Source of the DNA: Sorghum bicolor
Lineage: Eukaryota; Streptophyta; Magnoliopsida; Poales; Poaceae
Assembly (NCBI RefSeq): GCF_000003195.3
Contig: NC_012878.2
Span: 22,774,071-22,838,070, forward strand
DNA: 64,000 nt
Direction: 5' to 3'
Part shown: piece after piece, positions 46,291 through 59,643 of the stretch
Layout of the letters: each line of letters starts with the position of its first letter
Position numbering within the stretch: position 1 is the stretch's first letter
Notes under the pieces: model-generated
Told to the model about the DNA's origin: nothing
Databases searched by the model: none
Seen by the model: the letters and a program-made list of their open reading frames with translations, nothing else
Program-made: the position numbers and the translations under genes

Positions 46291-47521
46291 TGATATTTGG
46301 TAACGCAATTAGAAAATGATCCGCAAGCGCACGGATATCGGTGAGCATTTCACCCGAGAGGTTATCCAGAGTTATCGTATTTATATTTTTACCACTGGGA
46401 GAAAGGGTGCATCTGACTAACCAAATCTATTGCTACTACCCCTTTAGGCTACAAAGAATGTCTCTCGATGTGAGTGATGTATAGAGAAGACTGCAACCGT
46501 AGTCTCGTTCTAACCTTGGTAAGGATGATCTACTGTTCTATTGGGGAGGCTCACGGAATCTAGACAACACAAAGGATGTTCGACCCGCACCTATAAACCT
46601 ACCCGTCCTGCTAACGAGATGTGATCTATAAAGGTAACTCGGAAATGTCACGTTCCTCGCTACTACCACGGTCCAGCTAGTCAGGGGATATCTATGAGTA
46701 CCCTAGCCTAAACACCACGTTTACGCTAACAAGTGATTACTCTAATACTCAACCGGAAGAGGATTAAAGTAAACTCATAAACCAAAGAACAATAAAACAA
46801 GAACTTACTAGTATTAGAAGTCAAATTACTGAAGAATCTTAGAAGCAAGCCTCGGGTTAGGAGACTTGATCCCGCAGGTACAACTCGGAGTAGACACCGA
46901 CAGACCGGCCTTCCTCCGATCCACACCTCCACTCTATCTCTCTCAATCTAGTAGAAACTAGAAGATCTATTTCTACTTTACATTGGTTGCTATGCCTAAA
47001 AAGAAATATTGTTTAGAGAAGAGGTTTTCCTTCGAGGGCACCCCTCAATCTCTATGATAATTTTTTGTCTCCTCCAGGGGCCAGTGGGGGTCTCCTTATA
47101 TAGTCCTCCCCTTCTATGCGTTTTTGGGTCGATAGGCGAGGTGGTACTATGTTATTCTAGATCCAATAGGTCGGTGGAACGTCATGAGCGAAGAGAGTCC
47201 GGAACGGAGTCCAGAGGGGGGCGGGCGCCCAGGTCCTCAGGGCGGGCGCCCTGGGCCTGGCCCCTTTCGGGCTCCGCTTCCTTCCCGTGGCTTCTGGAGT
47301 CTTCTAGATGGTAGAAAATTGCGCGGTGGGTTGATATCTCTATGTAATCCTGACATGTGGGCCTTTCTTCCTTATTTCCTAATAACCCCCTGCAGAAATA
47401 GACAAACACCAAAACTCGTGGAATTCTGTCAGATAAAACCCTAAGTCTAGATGTTGATTTCATTTGGATCCTTTTCTTTGTTTATTTGATAATTAAATTT
47501 GATACTTAAGGACCGTCAACA
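46291..47521 (-). repeat. 3' LTR of element C (1231 bp)
   Basis: On the plus strand it runs from TGATATTTGGTAACGC to GGACCGTCAACA. The 300 bp next to the PPT are nearly identical to B's LTR, while the outer part differs and lacks the TGTTGACAC start of B and D. Twin GC boxes are at 47219-47230 and 47240-47251. The minus-strand TATA box is at 47096-47102. Confidence 0.82.
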
Positions 47522-49729
47522 AACTCCCCCAAGCTTACCTCTTGCTCGTCCCTGAGCAAGGATGAACTCAAGAGTTTCTGCAGTGGTTTCATTTCTTAGA
47601 AGTACACACGCATTTAAGCAAGATCTCATCTCTGAGTTAGAATAAACTGTTAAGACTTAAAACTTACTTACTTTACCTACACCATAGGACTTGTAACTGT
47701 CACTTCTGTCTTAAGAGGTTAAAAGATAGAACAGTCTAGCCAAGTGCCATGTCTCTTTATTCTTGATCAGCTATAGCTCTGGGGTTTTTGCAGATTTTCA
47801 AATAAAACTCAGAGATTCCTTGTATGACTCTCTAAATCTCTCTTTTGTGGTATTTCTGGATCCTTACCAAGGCATTGATGGTAGATGCCTTCTCTCAAGA
47901 TATGTGGTATTTATGGTATAAGGCATAGTGACATTGTCTTCTCTCTCACCCTACTCTAATAAGGCTTTGATATCTGGAGCTCATAGGTGGGAGACAGATA
48001 ATACATACTTACAAGACATTTATTGCATAGTCAAACCATGGATCCAGAGAAACAAGTCAATAAGTCAAATCAAGATGTGCATGTGTGGCGAGTGAATGGT
48101 GTATGGTGATGATGGTGATAACAATGGTGAAAGTCTAATTCTACTTTTGCTCTCTTGAGGGGATACATACCTTCCTTGCTTTTTGAAACTTTATGAGGAG
48201 AATGAGATGCTCTTCTTTTTCTTTTCTCTCAGGTGGGTATCTTGTACCCCTAATTCTACTGTCGGACACTTGTCCATTTTTACCTCTCGTCTCATTTTTT
48301 CTTTCTTTCGAGGTTCCGGGCACTTGCCCCATTTTATTTCCTTGTTTATATATTATTTTTATTTTTTTTCTTTTTTTCTCTTTTTTTTCAGAGCACTCAT
48401 CTCTTGAGATTATATAGCAAGTGGTAGTAACTAAAATATTTAGAGCGTTTATTTCACAGGGAATAACAGGGATAGGAAAATATTTTTGACTATTCTCTCC
48501 CGGATTAGGAGTAGAATATTTTTCGGTGATTCTGGAGATGGAAATGGATGGATATATGTGGATGGTACTTCCGGAGTAGAAGTAGCATATATGAGTGAAC
48601 GTGCATGTGAATCTTGATTTAACCACATGACAAGCTCCTAAGGGTCTACACAGCTTGACCACACTCAATGCTCATAAGCAGTAAATAGTAAATGTGTGGC
48701 TCAAAGTCTAGCAAGCATGTATATATGGCTGTGGTTGGAATTTAAACTCTCATCATACAGGAACTCATCATGCAATATTTTAAAGATTTTTTTCAAAGAT
48801 AAAATTTTCCAGAATTCTAGCATCTCTAGGAACAGATAAACAGCAGCTCAACCTTCCCATATCATATCCGTTAACAACTTAGATTTCAGATCAAGTTTTC
48901 ATCCCACAAGTTTAGATCTAGAGCAAGCTTTAAATTATAACAATTATGTCTAAACTTGAGAGGAAACTTCAAAATTGCAAATTAGGCAGAGCAACTATTC
49001 ATCATATCCATGCTAGAGTTTTATTATTAAGATTCAGATTAGCATAGCCACTTTATTTATTTATTAAACATACTAAGCAAAAGATATATATATAAGCACA
49101 AAATCTTTATTTGGTTTTTCATAGTTTATGTATTTTAATATTCTAACATAATATAAGTATAAAGATAGGTAGAAATACTTAGCGAGAATAATGGGGGTGC
49201 TTTCCCCCAAGCTGAATTTTGACGTAATTTCTCTTGATGTAGCTAGCAGGTGGCAGATGTGTATTTGAAAGTCAGCAGCATTCTGACAGCGATTAGAATG
49301 TCCTCTGTCTGCTAGTCTTCTTGATTCTTAAATTCTGTGGAGCTCAAATAGACAACAAAGCTTGTGGAACTGATTATGTGTTAGCATAAATACCTAGCCT
49401 TTATCATGTTCAGCCTCCTCAATAAATGTTATTTATTTAGCAGGATCATGCACTTATTATTTTTATATTTTTTATTGTAAAATGAGAACTTATTTATTTT
49501 ATTTTTATGCCACCACAGTGAATGTACTTATGGGTTTTATGCCATGAGCATACTCACATAGGGCTTACTATTTTTTAACATTTTTTTATTTTCTTTTCAA
49601 GATAACATGAACCTGATTAACTAAGCAAACTATAATTGAATAATTGAAAGAAAAAGGATAACTACCAAGTTTACCTCTTGGCAAGGCGTTCGGTGTTTTT
49701 AAATCCTCCGAACGGGACTCCTTGTGTTT
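47522..49729 (-). other. Non-coding interior of element C, PPT side
   Basis: No gene. It starts with the PPT next to the LTR and holds the hairpin cluster at 48235-48329. ORFs here come from T-rich low-complexity sequence. Confidence 0.7.
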
Positions 49730-50764
49730 TCAGTCGTCCTGGGATTCGCTAGATGGCGTAGTCGGTGATTCCGGCGGCGCCTCTTCATCGTGTATAACTA
49801 TCTTCTCTCTCCACACCTGACTCGGTGCTACGGTCTCCTCAGGACAGTTCTGTTCAAGCTGTATGTGTTCAGACCTTATCACTTCTCCTTCGTAGTCTAC
49901 CCATCCGTCCTTGATGATCTGCCTCCTCTGGTTGCGGTTGCGTTGTCTTCTTCTTGTCCTGACCTGCTTAGAATCTTCAACTATATAGTTAGAATCATTA
50001 AAGTAGTGGCGTACCTTCTCAGAGAGGAAGTGCATGTGGACTTCTCCGGTTCCAATATAGATGATGGCTTTGATAGTGTTGAGGAACGGTCTTCCAAGGA
50101 TGGTGGGTGGATCATACTCGTCTTCTCCTATGTCAATGACCTGAAAATTTTCTGGAGCTGAATGTATGCTGGTTGTAGGAGCATGGTTCCATGCAGGAGC
50201 TGATAAGTGACTGCGGCCATCATGTTGACATCAGATCCGGTGTCGTAGAGTGTCTTCTAAAAAGAGTATCTGTTGATTGTGCACTCAATACTTGGAACAC
50301 CAGGGTTGTCCTTCTTGATCAGGAATGGCGACTTGAGTCGACGATCTTGACCTCTTTGAACTGCAGTGACCATCTTAGCTGACTCAGTCCACATTTGCTT
50401 GTTTCTGTTCCTCCTATTGGTCCTCTTCCTTGGTTTATGTCGGGATTGCTCTGATGTTTGTGTAGTCTTGTTCTTGAAGGAAAATCTCCTTCTTCCCCTT
50501 GATGTAGAGACTGATCTTGGCAGCATTAGCCTAGATGACATTTCTGGTGTTTTGGAATGGCCTCCCTAAGATGATGGGTGCCCTCTCCCCAGTACCTGTC
50601 TCTATCACCACGAAGTTTGCTGGAGCGTACAAGGTACCAACTCGGACACAGAGGTTCTTCAATATTTCCTTTGGAAAACTAAGTGTCCGATCTCCATTGT
50701 GTTTTGTGCTCGTAGATCCCGGTTCTTCACTTGGTGGAATCTGGGAGTTGTAAAACTCCTCCAT
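49730..50764 (-). pseudogene. Decayed protease region of element C
   Basis: Read on the minus strand, a first fragment (50764-50531) ends with the protease C-terminal box IILGRPF. A second region near 50250-50200 shows DTGSDVNM, an active-site box, and then another LGRPF box near 50090, followed by an acidic tail to 49730. Frames change several times. Two protease C-terminal boxes in one element suggest a duplication, or the merging of two elements. The product would have cleaved the gag polyprotein; it cannot now. Confidence 0.65.
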
Positions 50765-52208
50765 GTTTTGCTTGAAGTGTGCCTGCTCATAGAGACAAGG
50801 CAGAGATCAAGTGCACGGGCCCTGTTGGTGGAAAACACCAACAGAACCAAAAGTGTATTTGTTCTTCTCTATCCTTAAGCATAGTGAGCAAGACAAAGTT
50901 GATGGATCATGAGTGTAGCATTTAAAACATTTGTTAGATCAGATGGCTCAACCTAATGGAAATATAATCTATCTATATTTATGTTTTGTTTATATCTTCC
51001 AAAGATTGAATGTGCAATACTTTAGCTTATATGATTAGGAGTGTGGGATCACGAAGGTAGTACTAAAAACAAAGACTAAAGGACTAATCATGTTGAATTA
51101 ATTGGGTTGGTTAATTTGGAGTTATAAATCATACATGTTTGTCTCTTTATTTATGTGAATGCTAGAACCAAGGAGAAGCTTATACAAGTGATAGTCAAGT
51201 ATCTTAGAATGTTACCTTACTTGAAGAGTGGCGGTACAGTATCACCTTGTAGAAGCTTTCCTTTCTTAGCGGTTGTGCATCGTGTTTGTGGCACCCTCCA
51301 TGGATCATCTCTTATGAGCTACGTCTTCCTCGTGTAAATTGTTAAACTTCTTGTGTCCCTTTCTTCATCTCCAATGAATTTGTATCTCAGGACTCCCAGG
51401 TTGATATTGAAAGTTTTCCTGCAGGGGTTAGTCCAACAAAATATCCCATATCTACTATAGCATACTATCGGCTCAAAAATCAACCTAGACACCATGTCTA
51501 ATTTGATTTAGGAGGGCATTTTAACCTAAGCACCATGCTTAATTTAAAAATCCTTTGGAAGTAAGATCATCATTCATAAACTAAGCACCATGCTTGATTT
51601 AAGAGATAAATGAAACTACTCCAAACCTAGACATATACTAAAGCAAATAAAGGTAGCATGAGAGCATTTATAGAGATCCACTCAAGTGGAGGTGAAGTAG
51701 TGTAATTAGTATTTAACAAATTGAGCATGTCTCAAAGGTAAGGACAACCAACATAGCAACATGGCAAATGATGTTTTTATGTAAAGTACTCCCCCAAGCT
51801 TGAATTTTGCAAATTCAAGTTTGGATGAATTTAATTCAATGTTGTGTGATGATTGGTTGGGCATACCTTGCGCTTGTCATTCATCCGATCTTCTTGCTCC
51901 AATCCTAGAAAGGTTAGTGGCAAGAATACCCGAAGGAATATTTCTACAATTATCTCAATATGCTCAATACACAAGGCAATGTTGCAAATAATTAAAAGTT
52001 CATGTTATGATCTGATAAGTGCTTGTTTTAGAACACTAAGCTTGTCCTTGGGAAACCATCAATTTATGTCGGCGAAGTGGTTTCCCCTCCAACACCAACC
52101 TATATCAAGATCAACTCAACGAGATCTGCAATATTTATTATAGACATATGCATCGACAACCGCTATTTTAAAGTTTATATAAATAGAAAGGAAGAGAGGG
52201 TTGGAGAT
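50765..52208 (-). other. Non-coding interior of element C up to the D insertion
   Basis: No gene. It parallels 20010-21444 of element B. It ends ggttggagat, where B continues ctcaaatg, which places D's insertion precisely. The expected 5-bp duplication is gagat. Confidence 0.7.
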
Positions 52209-53726
52209 TGTTGACACTAGCTAACACCACTTAGATACTAGGTTGTCATCCCTAGCATAACGCCAGAGTGTACAAAGTTATTTATAAATGTAAAGGCTCT
52301 CTAGAAAATAATCTATTCTATCCGCAAGCGCACAGATAAAACACCTCATTGTAGCATTTCACCAGGATAAGTATTCCAGGTATCGTTATTTATAATTTTG
52401 CTTAGGGGATCTTAAGAAGATGGAATTAAATCAAAGGGGCAAAATCTATCAAGGCATAGACTAAAGATAAACTTGCAAGAACATGATTACTAATGAGAAA
52501 CTCGTCACACAGTCACATACTTTAGCAGGGGGTAAACCATAAAGATAATTGATAATAAAGTATAAGTTCATGGGATAAAGAGCATAGCGCTTAGAAAATA
52601 GACTACTCCTCATATATGTAGGTGATGTCGGATTAGCTAGAGAATGGATTCTAAGTCATCTACTAACTACTAAGTCATAATCTACTCTAGTTATCTACAA
52701 GATCATATATAGCATAAAAGACTCTTCATTCATGTATAAGGAACATTGATAAAGTAAATCAGAACATCGCATGACTTACTCCACAATACCGGTTCTGCCT
52801 GTCCTATCAACGGAGGGTGGACTATATAAGAATCAACGAAGCTGTCACTATCGCGAACTACCACACGACTCGGCCAATAGGATACATTTGCAGATAAATA
52901 ACATCTAAGCACCACGCTCACATGTGATCTATCACTTAACTCCCTCGCGACAAGAGCTAAGCGCTTTGCAAACTTATACATAAACTCATTATCAATTAGA
53001 ACTATATCAAATATAGAACTAGAGCAAACTAAGAACATAATAATTAGAGACATAATGCAATTAGAACAATAGAATTAGAGAAAGATATGAATAATACCAA
53101 TCTTTATTACCGAAGATCCGAATCCAGAGTGTAGTGCTCTACTTCTCTAATTGCTATCTAATCAAACCTCTAAACTTGAAGGATTAGGGAGTAGCTAATT
53201 CTAATTCTCTGTGGGAGAGAAGCTCTAAACCCTAACTTTGATGGCTACCTCTGAATAATGATTTCTCCTCCTCTCCTCCAGGGGCCAGGGGGTCTGGTTT
53301 TATAGTCCCCTCAAGTGAACGTGAGCCATTGGATCAAACCGACATAGATTGTATGGTTTAGATTGATCCTTTAGGTCGGTGGAGCGTAGTCCCGAAGCAG
53401 AGTCCTCATTGGCTTCCTGGCCAGGGCGGGCGCCCAAGGGAGGTGGGTGGGCGCCCAGCCCCCGAGCCCGAATTGCTTCCCGTTCGTTCCCGTGGCTTCT
53501 GGACCCTTCTAGATCAAGGAAAATTGCGCGGCACGTAATTATCTCGTTGTAAACATGACATGTGGGCCTTCTCTCCCTATTTTCTGATAAAACCCTGCAG
53601 AAATAGATAAACACCAAAACTCGTGGAATTCTGTCAGATAAAACCCTAATTCTAGATGTTTGTTTCATATTGATCCTTTTTCATGTTTATTTGATTATTA
53701 ATTTTAGTACTTAAGGACCGTCAACA
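52209..53726 (-). repeat. 3' LTR of element D (1518 bp)
   Basis: On the plus strand it runs from TGTTGACACTAGC to GGACCGTCAACA. Its first 670 bp match 60030-60704 almost perfectly, so D is young. Twin boxes are at 53424-53435 and 53445-53456 (the second has one T for C). The minus-strand TATA box is at 53298-53304. Confidence 0.9.
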
Positions 53727-55256
53727 AACTCCCCCAAGCTTACCCTTTGCTCGTCCCTGAGCAAATAGCTAAACTCAGACGGATCAGAAGTTGCTTCGAT
53801 GTTTTCTTTCCTGACAGGCACACATGCTTTTACATAAAAATTCTTCCAGATTAGAGTGAAGTGTTATGAAGTTTAGTACCTGCACTTAAGTCTTAAGTAA
53901 TCGAAAGACAAAATAGTTAAGTCAAGCACTATCCCTCCTGTCTATACTTCACCTTTGTTCTAGAGTTTTTCATAAGTTTTCAAAATAAAACTCAGAGTTC
54001 CTGGCAATGATTCTCTCAAGTCTCTCTATATGTGGTATTTGTGGATCCTTACCATAATGTCACTTACCTATAGCTAATGAAATATTTAAGTGGAGCTCAT
54101 AGGAGTGAAAAACAGCTCATACATATGTTGTCTAATCGAGCCATGGATCCAAAGGAACTCAGCATATAATTAAATCAAGATGTGCATGTGTGATGGAGTA
54201 AATGATAGTGATTGTGAAAATGCATAAGTGATAATAAAACTTAGTTCTCATTGCTCCTCATATTGCTATCTCTCCTCCTCTTTGATCTTTGCTTTGGGAG
54301 AACATGGGCTATCTTCTTTTTTTCTTTCAGGTGGGTAATAGATACCCCTAATTCTACTGTCGGACACTTGTCCATTTTTTCCGCTCAAGTGGGCATCTTT
54401 GTACCCCTAATTCTACTTCGGACACTTGTCCATTTTTACCTCTTGTCTCACTCTTTTTCTTTCTTTTTCGAGGTTTCCGGGCACTTGCCCCTTTTTATTT
54501 CCTCGTATATATTTTTGCATAACCCATGCCTCTTCTACATTGAATCTTTTTAGAGAGAGAGTATAACAATATTCGGGACAGCGAGTGATAATATTTTTAG
54601 CAATTTTAATGATTGATGATAAATGCTGTGGTAGATGCGTGCAAGTGAATATCTTAATTTAACCACATGAAAAGCTCCTAAGGGTCAACACAGCTCGATC
54701 AAACTCAATGTAAATATAGTAAAAGATGTTATAGCAAGTATGGCTGTGGTAGGTAGTTTGTTATGCTAGGAACTCATCATGTGCTTCGTAAGTTTTCAAA
54801 ATAAATCTCCAGAACTTAGTGTAGTAGGAACAAGATAAACAGTAGCTCAACTTTATATCATGTCTTTCTCTTACCTAGACTTTAGTTTTATGCTTTCCAA
54901 AGATAGTAATTTTAGTTTTAGTAATTCCTGGAAGAATTCTAATATAAAAGCTAGGTACTTGTAAGTAAGCAAACAGAGCAACTGTTCATCATTTCCATCA
55001 TGCATATTTTTGGTCTTTTTTTTAGAGAATAAACTTAGCAGAAAAATAAAGCACACTTATCTACACACTCTTTTTATTTTGTTTTCATGTTTATAGAATG
55101 CAGTAAATTAAGAAAATATTTATTTGGTTTTCTAAGTTTTTTTTCTTTTAAGATAAATTAAATACTAAGACAGAATAGAATAAATAAGAACAGCAAATAA
55201 AAACTTACTTGATAAATTTGGGAGGAACTCCCCCAAGCTGGATGTTGACGTCGGTC
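53727..55256 (-). other. Non-coding 3' interior of element D
   Basis: No gene. The PPT is beside the LTR. The hairpin cluster at 54333-54490 is like those of B and C, but with one hairpin pair duplicated. The rest is T-rich or AT-rich. Confidence 0.7.
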
Positions 55257-56812
55257 TTACCCGATGTTCCAGAACCGCATCATGGTTGTGATGTTATCGT
55301 TCATTGTTGTTGTATCTTGTCTTAGCTCTTCTACTGCAGTGGCATGGTCCTGGTTCCATATTTGTTGCCCTTCCAGAAGTCTTCCATATTCTGCTTGCGT
55401 ATTCTGGATGTCGAGGAGGGTGTTGTCGGTACGAGTGAAGAAAGCACCGGCCTCTTGATAGTAGTCATTCGTGAAGGCGTAGGAGGCGTCGGAGTATCGT
55501 CCTGCATCAAATTGGGGTGGAGGTCTAGATCCTGAAGCTCCATATGGATCAGTGGAGTACCTGCCCGTATGAAAAGGCGGGTTTGTCCACTGGTGATCTT
55601 GGCTCACCGGCCATGTCTCCTCTGTTGGCTCTTGTGGTTGCGCATGACGAACCCATGGGTCTCGAAGGACTCGTGGATTATAATCGCAATAATGCAGGTG
55701 CGCTGCTTCTTCTGGTCCAGGGTCAGCTCCATACCAAGTGCGTTCTCTGTGAGTGGTTATCCTTTCAGATGCCACTCACTGTGGAGTTCTCTGGTTCACT
55801 GGTGTTGCTGCAATCTCAATCAAAAAGTTTTGCACAGTGTAGAGGCCAAGGTTCGGGTTAGGTAACCGAATCTTGCCTTTATCATCATACAACATATACA
55901 TTATATTCCCCTCTTTCTTTAACATCAGAGCTTGTCTAAATGTGTCATAGCCATGATAAATTCTTAATTCTTCTATGAAGTCCAACGATGAGTTTTCTAG
56001 TAAGTGAAGATTAGTGGCTAGACGAGTGATAAGTGAAGTACATCCTACTGGTCCCTGAAGACTAGGTATACTAAGCCAATGTGAAACTAATAGTGTAACA
56101 GGTGAAGTAGGTACTTTACTAATAGCAGCATATAAAAGTTGTAAATCTCCTACTCTTACTTTCCTAATATCGTCACGATAGAAAAGATTGTACCCAAGCC
56201 ATTTGTGAAACATCCTAAGAGTGGGGTGTTCCATGTCACTGGTTCGGGCTTGACTATACAAATTATCTCTAGATATTTCTCTCCAAAACTGGTGTCTCTC
56301 AAAATTGGGTAAATCGGAGTCAATGTTTAGGATGCATCTTGAAGAGAAACCAAGATGGTCGCTTAGCTCTCTCCAAGACAACATAATTTCTTGTTTGAAC
56401 ATCCGAAAAACAATTCCCCCTCATAGTATTGTAAAGTGCAAAGAAATTCGAGGGTGAGAAGACGAGAACCCAGCTCAGTTATATTCCAAAAATTTGTCCA
56501 ACCCATCATTTGAAAAATTAAGTCAAATTCAGTGTCCATACCTGTTTCTCGTAGTAGGATTGGATCGATAGTAGGGGTGTGAATGAAATCTTTATTCTTC
56601 AATTGCTGATATACTTCCTTTTCTCTTCGGGTCTTCAGTCCTAGGTCTCCTATCTTGAGAAGGACCTTAACTTGCTGACCTGATGAAGATGATGGAGCTT
56701 GTGTGGGTGTCGGGTCGACGCTCATCTCTGATGGTTGTGAGGAGTGTCGGGATGAACTCCTTGTACCAATGTTCTTGATAGCCTTCCCTGCATTCTTTAC
56801 CTTCTTAAACAT
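55257..56812 (-). pseudogene. Third (env-like/ATHILA ORF-type) gene of element D
   Basis: The start is taken as the ATG at 56812, which follows a good splice acceptor (T-rich, TTTGCAG, at 56814). The frame runs to about 56400, where a one-base frameshift moves to a second frame. That frame meets TGA at 55776-55778 and continues in frame to the stop at 55257. The total is about 515 codons. The central part resembles proteins of the ATHILA ORF type found after pol in Athila elements. The C-terminal part is Tyr/Pro/Gln-rich, then coiled-coil-like. No signal peptide or clear membrane segment was seen, so the name env-like reflects position only. Confidence 0.6.
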
Positions 56813-57152
56813 CCTGCAAACAAAAGTTGGCAAAAACACAACTGGTGGAAAATGTGAGATAAAATGTTAGTGGTCAGCTGTCCGGAGTGTTAGTAGTCCA
56901 GGGGTTAATCGTTCAAGACAAGTTTCTATTTTGGTAGAGCCTCCCTCTAAACAACTTTTACTTCCGCTTGGACAGTGGGATCACTATTTGCTAGGTGACA
57001 ATCACTTTCTCAAAAGAACTCCAACCTTCCCTTCCACTCTCCTCTTTCTCTCTACTCTCTTCTCTTCACTACAAAAGCTCCTTCTCGGGAAACTGAGATT
57101 TGTGTGGTTTTTTGAAGTGTTTGTGTGAAGAGAAGGGGAGCTGGAGGTGGCC

Positions 57153-57208
57153 TTTTATAGGCTGAGCAGGGGACAGGGCGGGCGCCCAAGGTAGGTGGGC
57201 GGGCGCCC
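57153..57208 (-). promoter_or_regulatory. Internal promoter of element D: twin GC boxes and TATA
   Basis: On the minus strand GGGCGCCCGCCC occurs at 57208-57197 and 57187-57176, then CTATAAAAGG with TATA at 57159-57153. A CT/CA-rich leader follows. The 36 bp around the boxes match the D LTR copy (53422 onward) at all but two positions, though here TATA is only about 17 bp away. It lies about 340 bp upstream of the third ORF's ATG. A leader intron ending at 56814 is likely. Confidence 0.6.
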
Positions 57209-57714
57209 ACCCCTGGTGTCCATCCTGGGTGTGCCTCCTCCACATGCTTCCTTGCTTTGATCTCACGCAGAATAATATTGTGTTGGTAGTGGTTGGACGG
57301 TGGAAAGATGTCAAGTGAGTGGAAACATATTGGTGGATGAAATTATGTGATGGGATGTATGTGAGGTGAAGTGTATGACATGTGGGACCCAAAGAGTGTG
57401 GGTCATGCTTCTAGAAGATTAATATGCTTAAATATAATGCAGGAAAAATCAATGAAAATTTTAATTAAAAATGATAATGGGAAATATTTTTGTGCCTCCA
57501 CAATAATTAATAAATATGGGTTGTTACACACCACGAATATTATTTATATGGGGCTTTTTGATTATTATAATTATGCTATGAATGTATGACTAATGCAAGA
57601 ATTAATTATGCAAGAAGTTAAATATGAGAAAATTAATAATGCAGGTAAATACCGATTTACCTCCCGGTGAGGGTTTGGGATTTTTAGGTCCCCTAAGCTG
57701 GACCTCCAAATCTT
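57209..57714 (-). other. Interval between protease and internal promoter of D
   Basis: No gene. AT-rich, with no RT, RNase H or integrase remains on either strand. This is where the enzyme block would normally be. Confidence 0.7.
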
Positions 57715-59643
57715 TTAATCTTCTGAGTTACCTTCCTCCGGAGATGGTGTCTCCAGTGGTTCTTCATGAACTTCCTTCACTGTAGAGTCTCTCTCTGGTC
57801 TGGGTTTGAATGTGAAGTGTTCTTCTTGACCGTTTATGTTGAACTTGATTTCTCCCTTCCTGACATCAATGTGGGCATTGGCAGTGCTCAGAAATGGTCT
57901 TCCAAGGATGATGGACACTTTTGAGTCAGGACTCATGTCCAGTACTACGAAGTCTACTGGTACCAGGAAATCTCTGATCTTGACTGGAATGTTCTCGGCG
58001 ATGCCCAACGGGTGTCGAACCGATTGATCCGCTAGTTGTAGACACATTGATGTTGGTTCTAAAGTTGCATGCTCAAGCTTTTTGTAGACTGATGTTGGCA
58101 TCGCACTGACACTTGCTCCGAGATCACAAAGTGCATTATTGAAGTGTTGGTTTCCGATCGAGTAATCAATAGTGGGGCATCCTGGATCTTCCTTCTTCTT
58201 TGGTGGTTTGTTGAGGATGGCCGCACTACATTCTTCTGTCAGCTTGATAACCTCAGTGGTGGGCAGTGGTCTCTTCTTGTTAAGAATATCTCTGATGTAC
58301 TTTGCATATGTAGGTACCTGTATGGCATCGAGCAGAGGTATGTTGACATATAATTTCTGAATGACCTCTACAAACTTACCAAACTGCTCTTCCGACTGCA
58401 GTCCTCTGTTTCTTCTGGGAAATGGCAAATAGTTGGTGTCGTAAAAATCTTTCCTCATTTCTCTAGTTCTTGATGGTTGTAGCAGATCTTCTGCTTCAAC
58501 TGGGCTTTCTTCTTCTATCACTGCTGGTTGCACTGGTGCTGATGATCTTTGTTTCTCTTTTGGGTATGGTGGATCTCTGGTAGCTTTACCTCCTCTAGTA
58601 GTTATATTCTTTACCTGCTCAAGGTTAGTAGCAACAGGCAGTGCAGCAGCTATCTTTACTAATTAAAGCTCTACCCTTTTATTAAGAGTGTTTTGCTCAT
58701 CAAAGGCAGTTAGTAGAAAATCCATTTTATTGTGTATATCTTTTAGAGATGATTCATTTGTATCTAGCCTTTGTTTAACTTCATTATTAATTTTGGTTTG
58801 TTGAGCAATTATCTCTTTTAATGAAAGTTGCTTGATAGTATTACCTGAATTCATACCTTTGCTATTGGGTTGACTCGAAGTTGGTTGATATTCTTCTTTG
58901 AACTTGGCCCTCTGGTCAATCCAATGGAGCAAATTTTCCATCTTAGTTGATAATGCTTTTACTTCTTCTGGTATTTCTTCAGTTTGATGACAATGTTGAG
59001 CTTTATCTTGGAACCAGCTTTGGTTTTCTGCTATCTTATCCAAAAGTATCTCTGCTTTTCCAGTTGTAAGCTCCAAGAATGATCCTTTAGCAGATGCATC
59101 TATGCACTCACGAGCCTTCTGGGTTAATCCATGGTAGAAGGTCTGCATAAGTAACCATGTGGCCATTCCATGGTGAGGACAATCTGATATGTATCCTTGA
59201 AAATGCTCCCATGCTTCTGAAATGGCTTCTGTCTTCTGCTGTTGGAAACTGACAATATTTCCTCTTAAGGCAGTTGTTTTGCCTATAGGGAAAAACATTG
59301 ATAGAAAGGTATCTGACAAATTCGTCCAGTTGTTGATGTTATCTTGATGAGTGTAGAACCACTTCCTCGCTTTTCCTTCTAGTGAGAATGGAAAAAGGCA
59401 AAGCAGTATGACGTCTTTGTCAACTCCGTTGATGTGGATTGTGCTTCCAATCTCTAGGAAATTCTGCAAGTGTGCACTGGCATCTTCATGTGCCTTTCCA
59501 CTGAATTGTGTAGCTTGTACCAAATTGATGAGGCTTGACTTGAGCTCAAACTCGGGTATTCCTTCTTCTACTGCAAATCTTGGACCGGTTGGAATGTTGT
59601 CAAGACTTGGAGCAGAGAATTCTTGCAAGGTCTTGTGTGCCAT
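57715..59643 (-). pseudogene. Gag-protease gene of element D
   Basis: The ATG at 59643 lies about 360 bp after the primer site. Gag shows the plant retrotransposon gag pattern (FPFSLEGKARKWF, FFPIGKTTALR) in the first 200 residues, then a polar, coiled-coil-like tail. A single TAA at 58663-58665 interrupts the frame, which otherwise stays open through a TRGGK linker into an aspartic protease. The protease has the active-site box DLGASVSAMP near 58100 and the C-terminal box IILGRPF near 57900, and ends with TAA at 57715. No zinc knuckle was found. Frame integrity apart from one stop suggests recent function. Confidence 0.85.
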
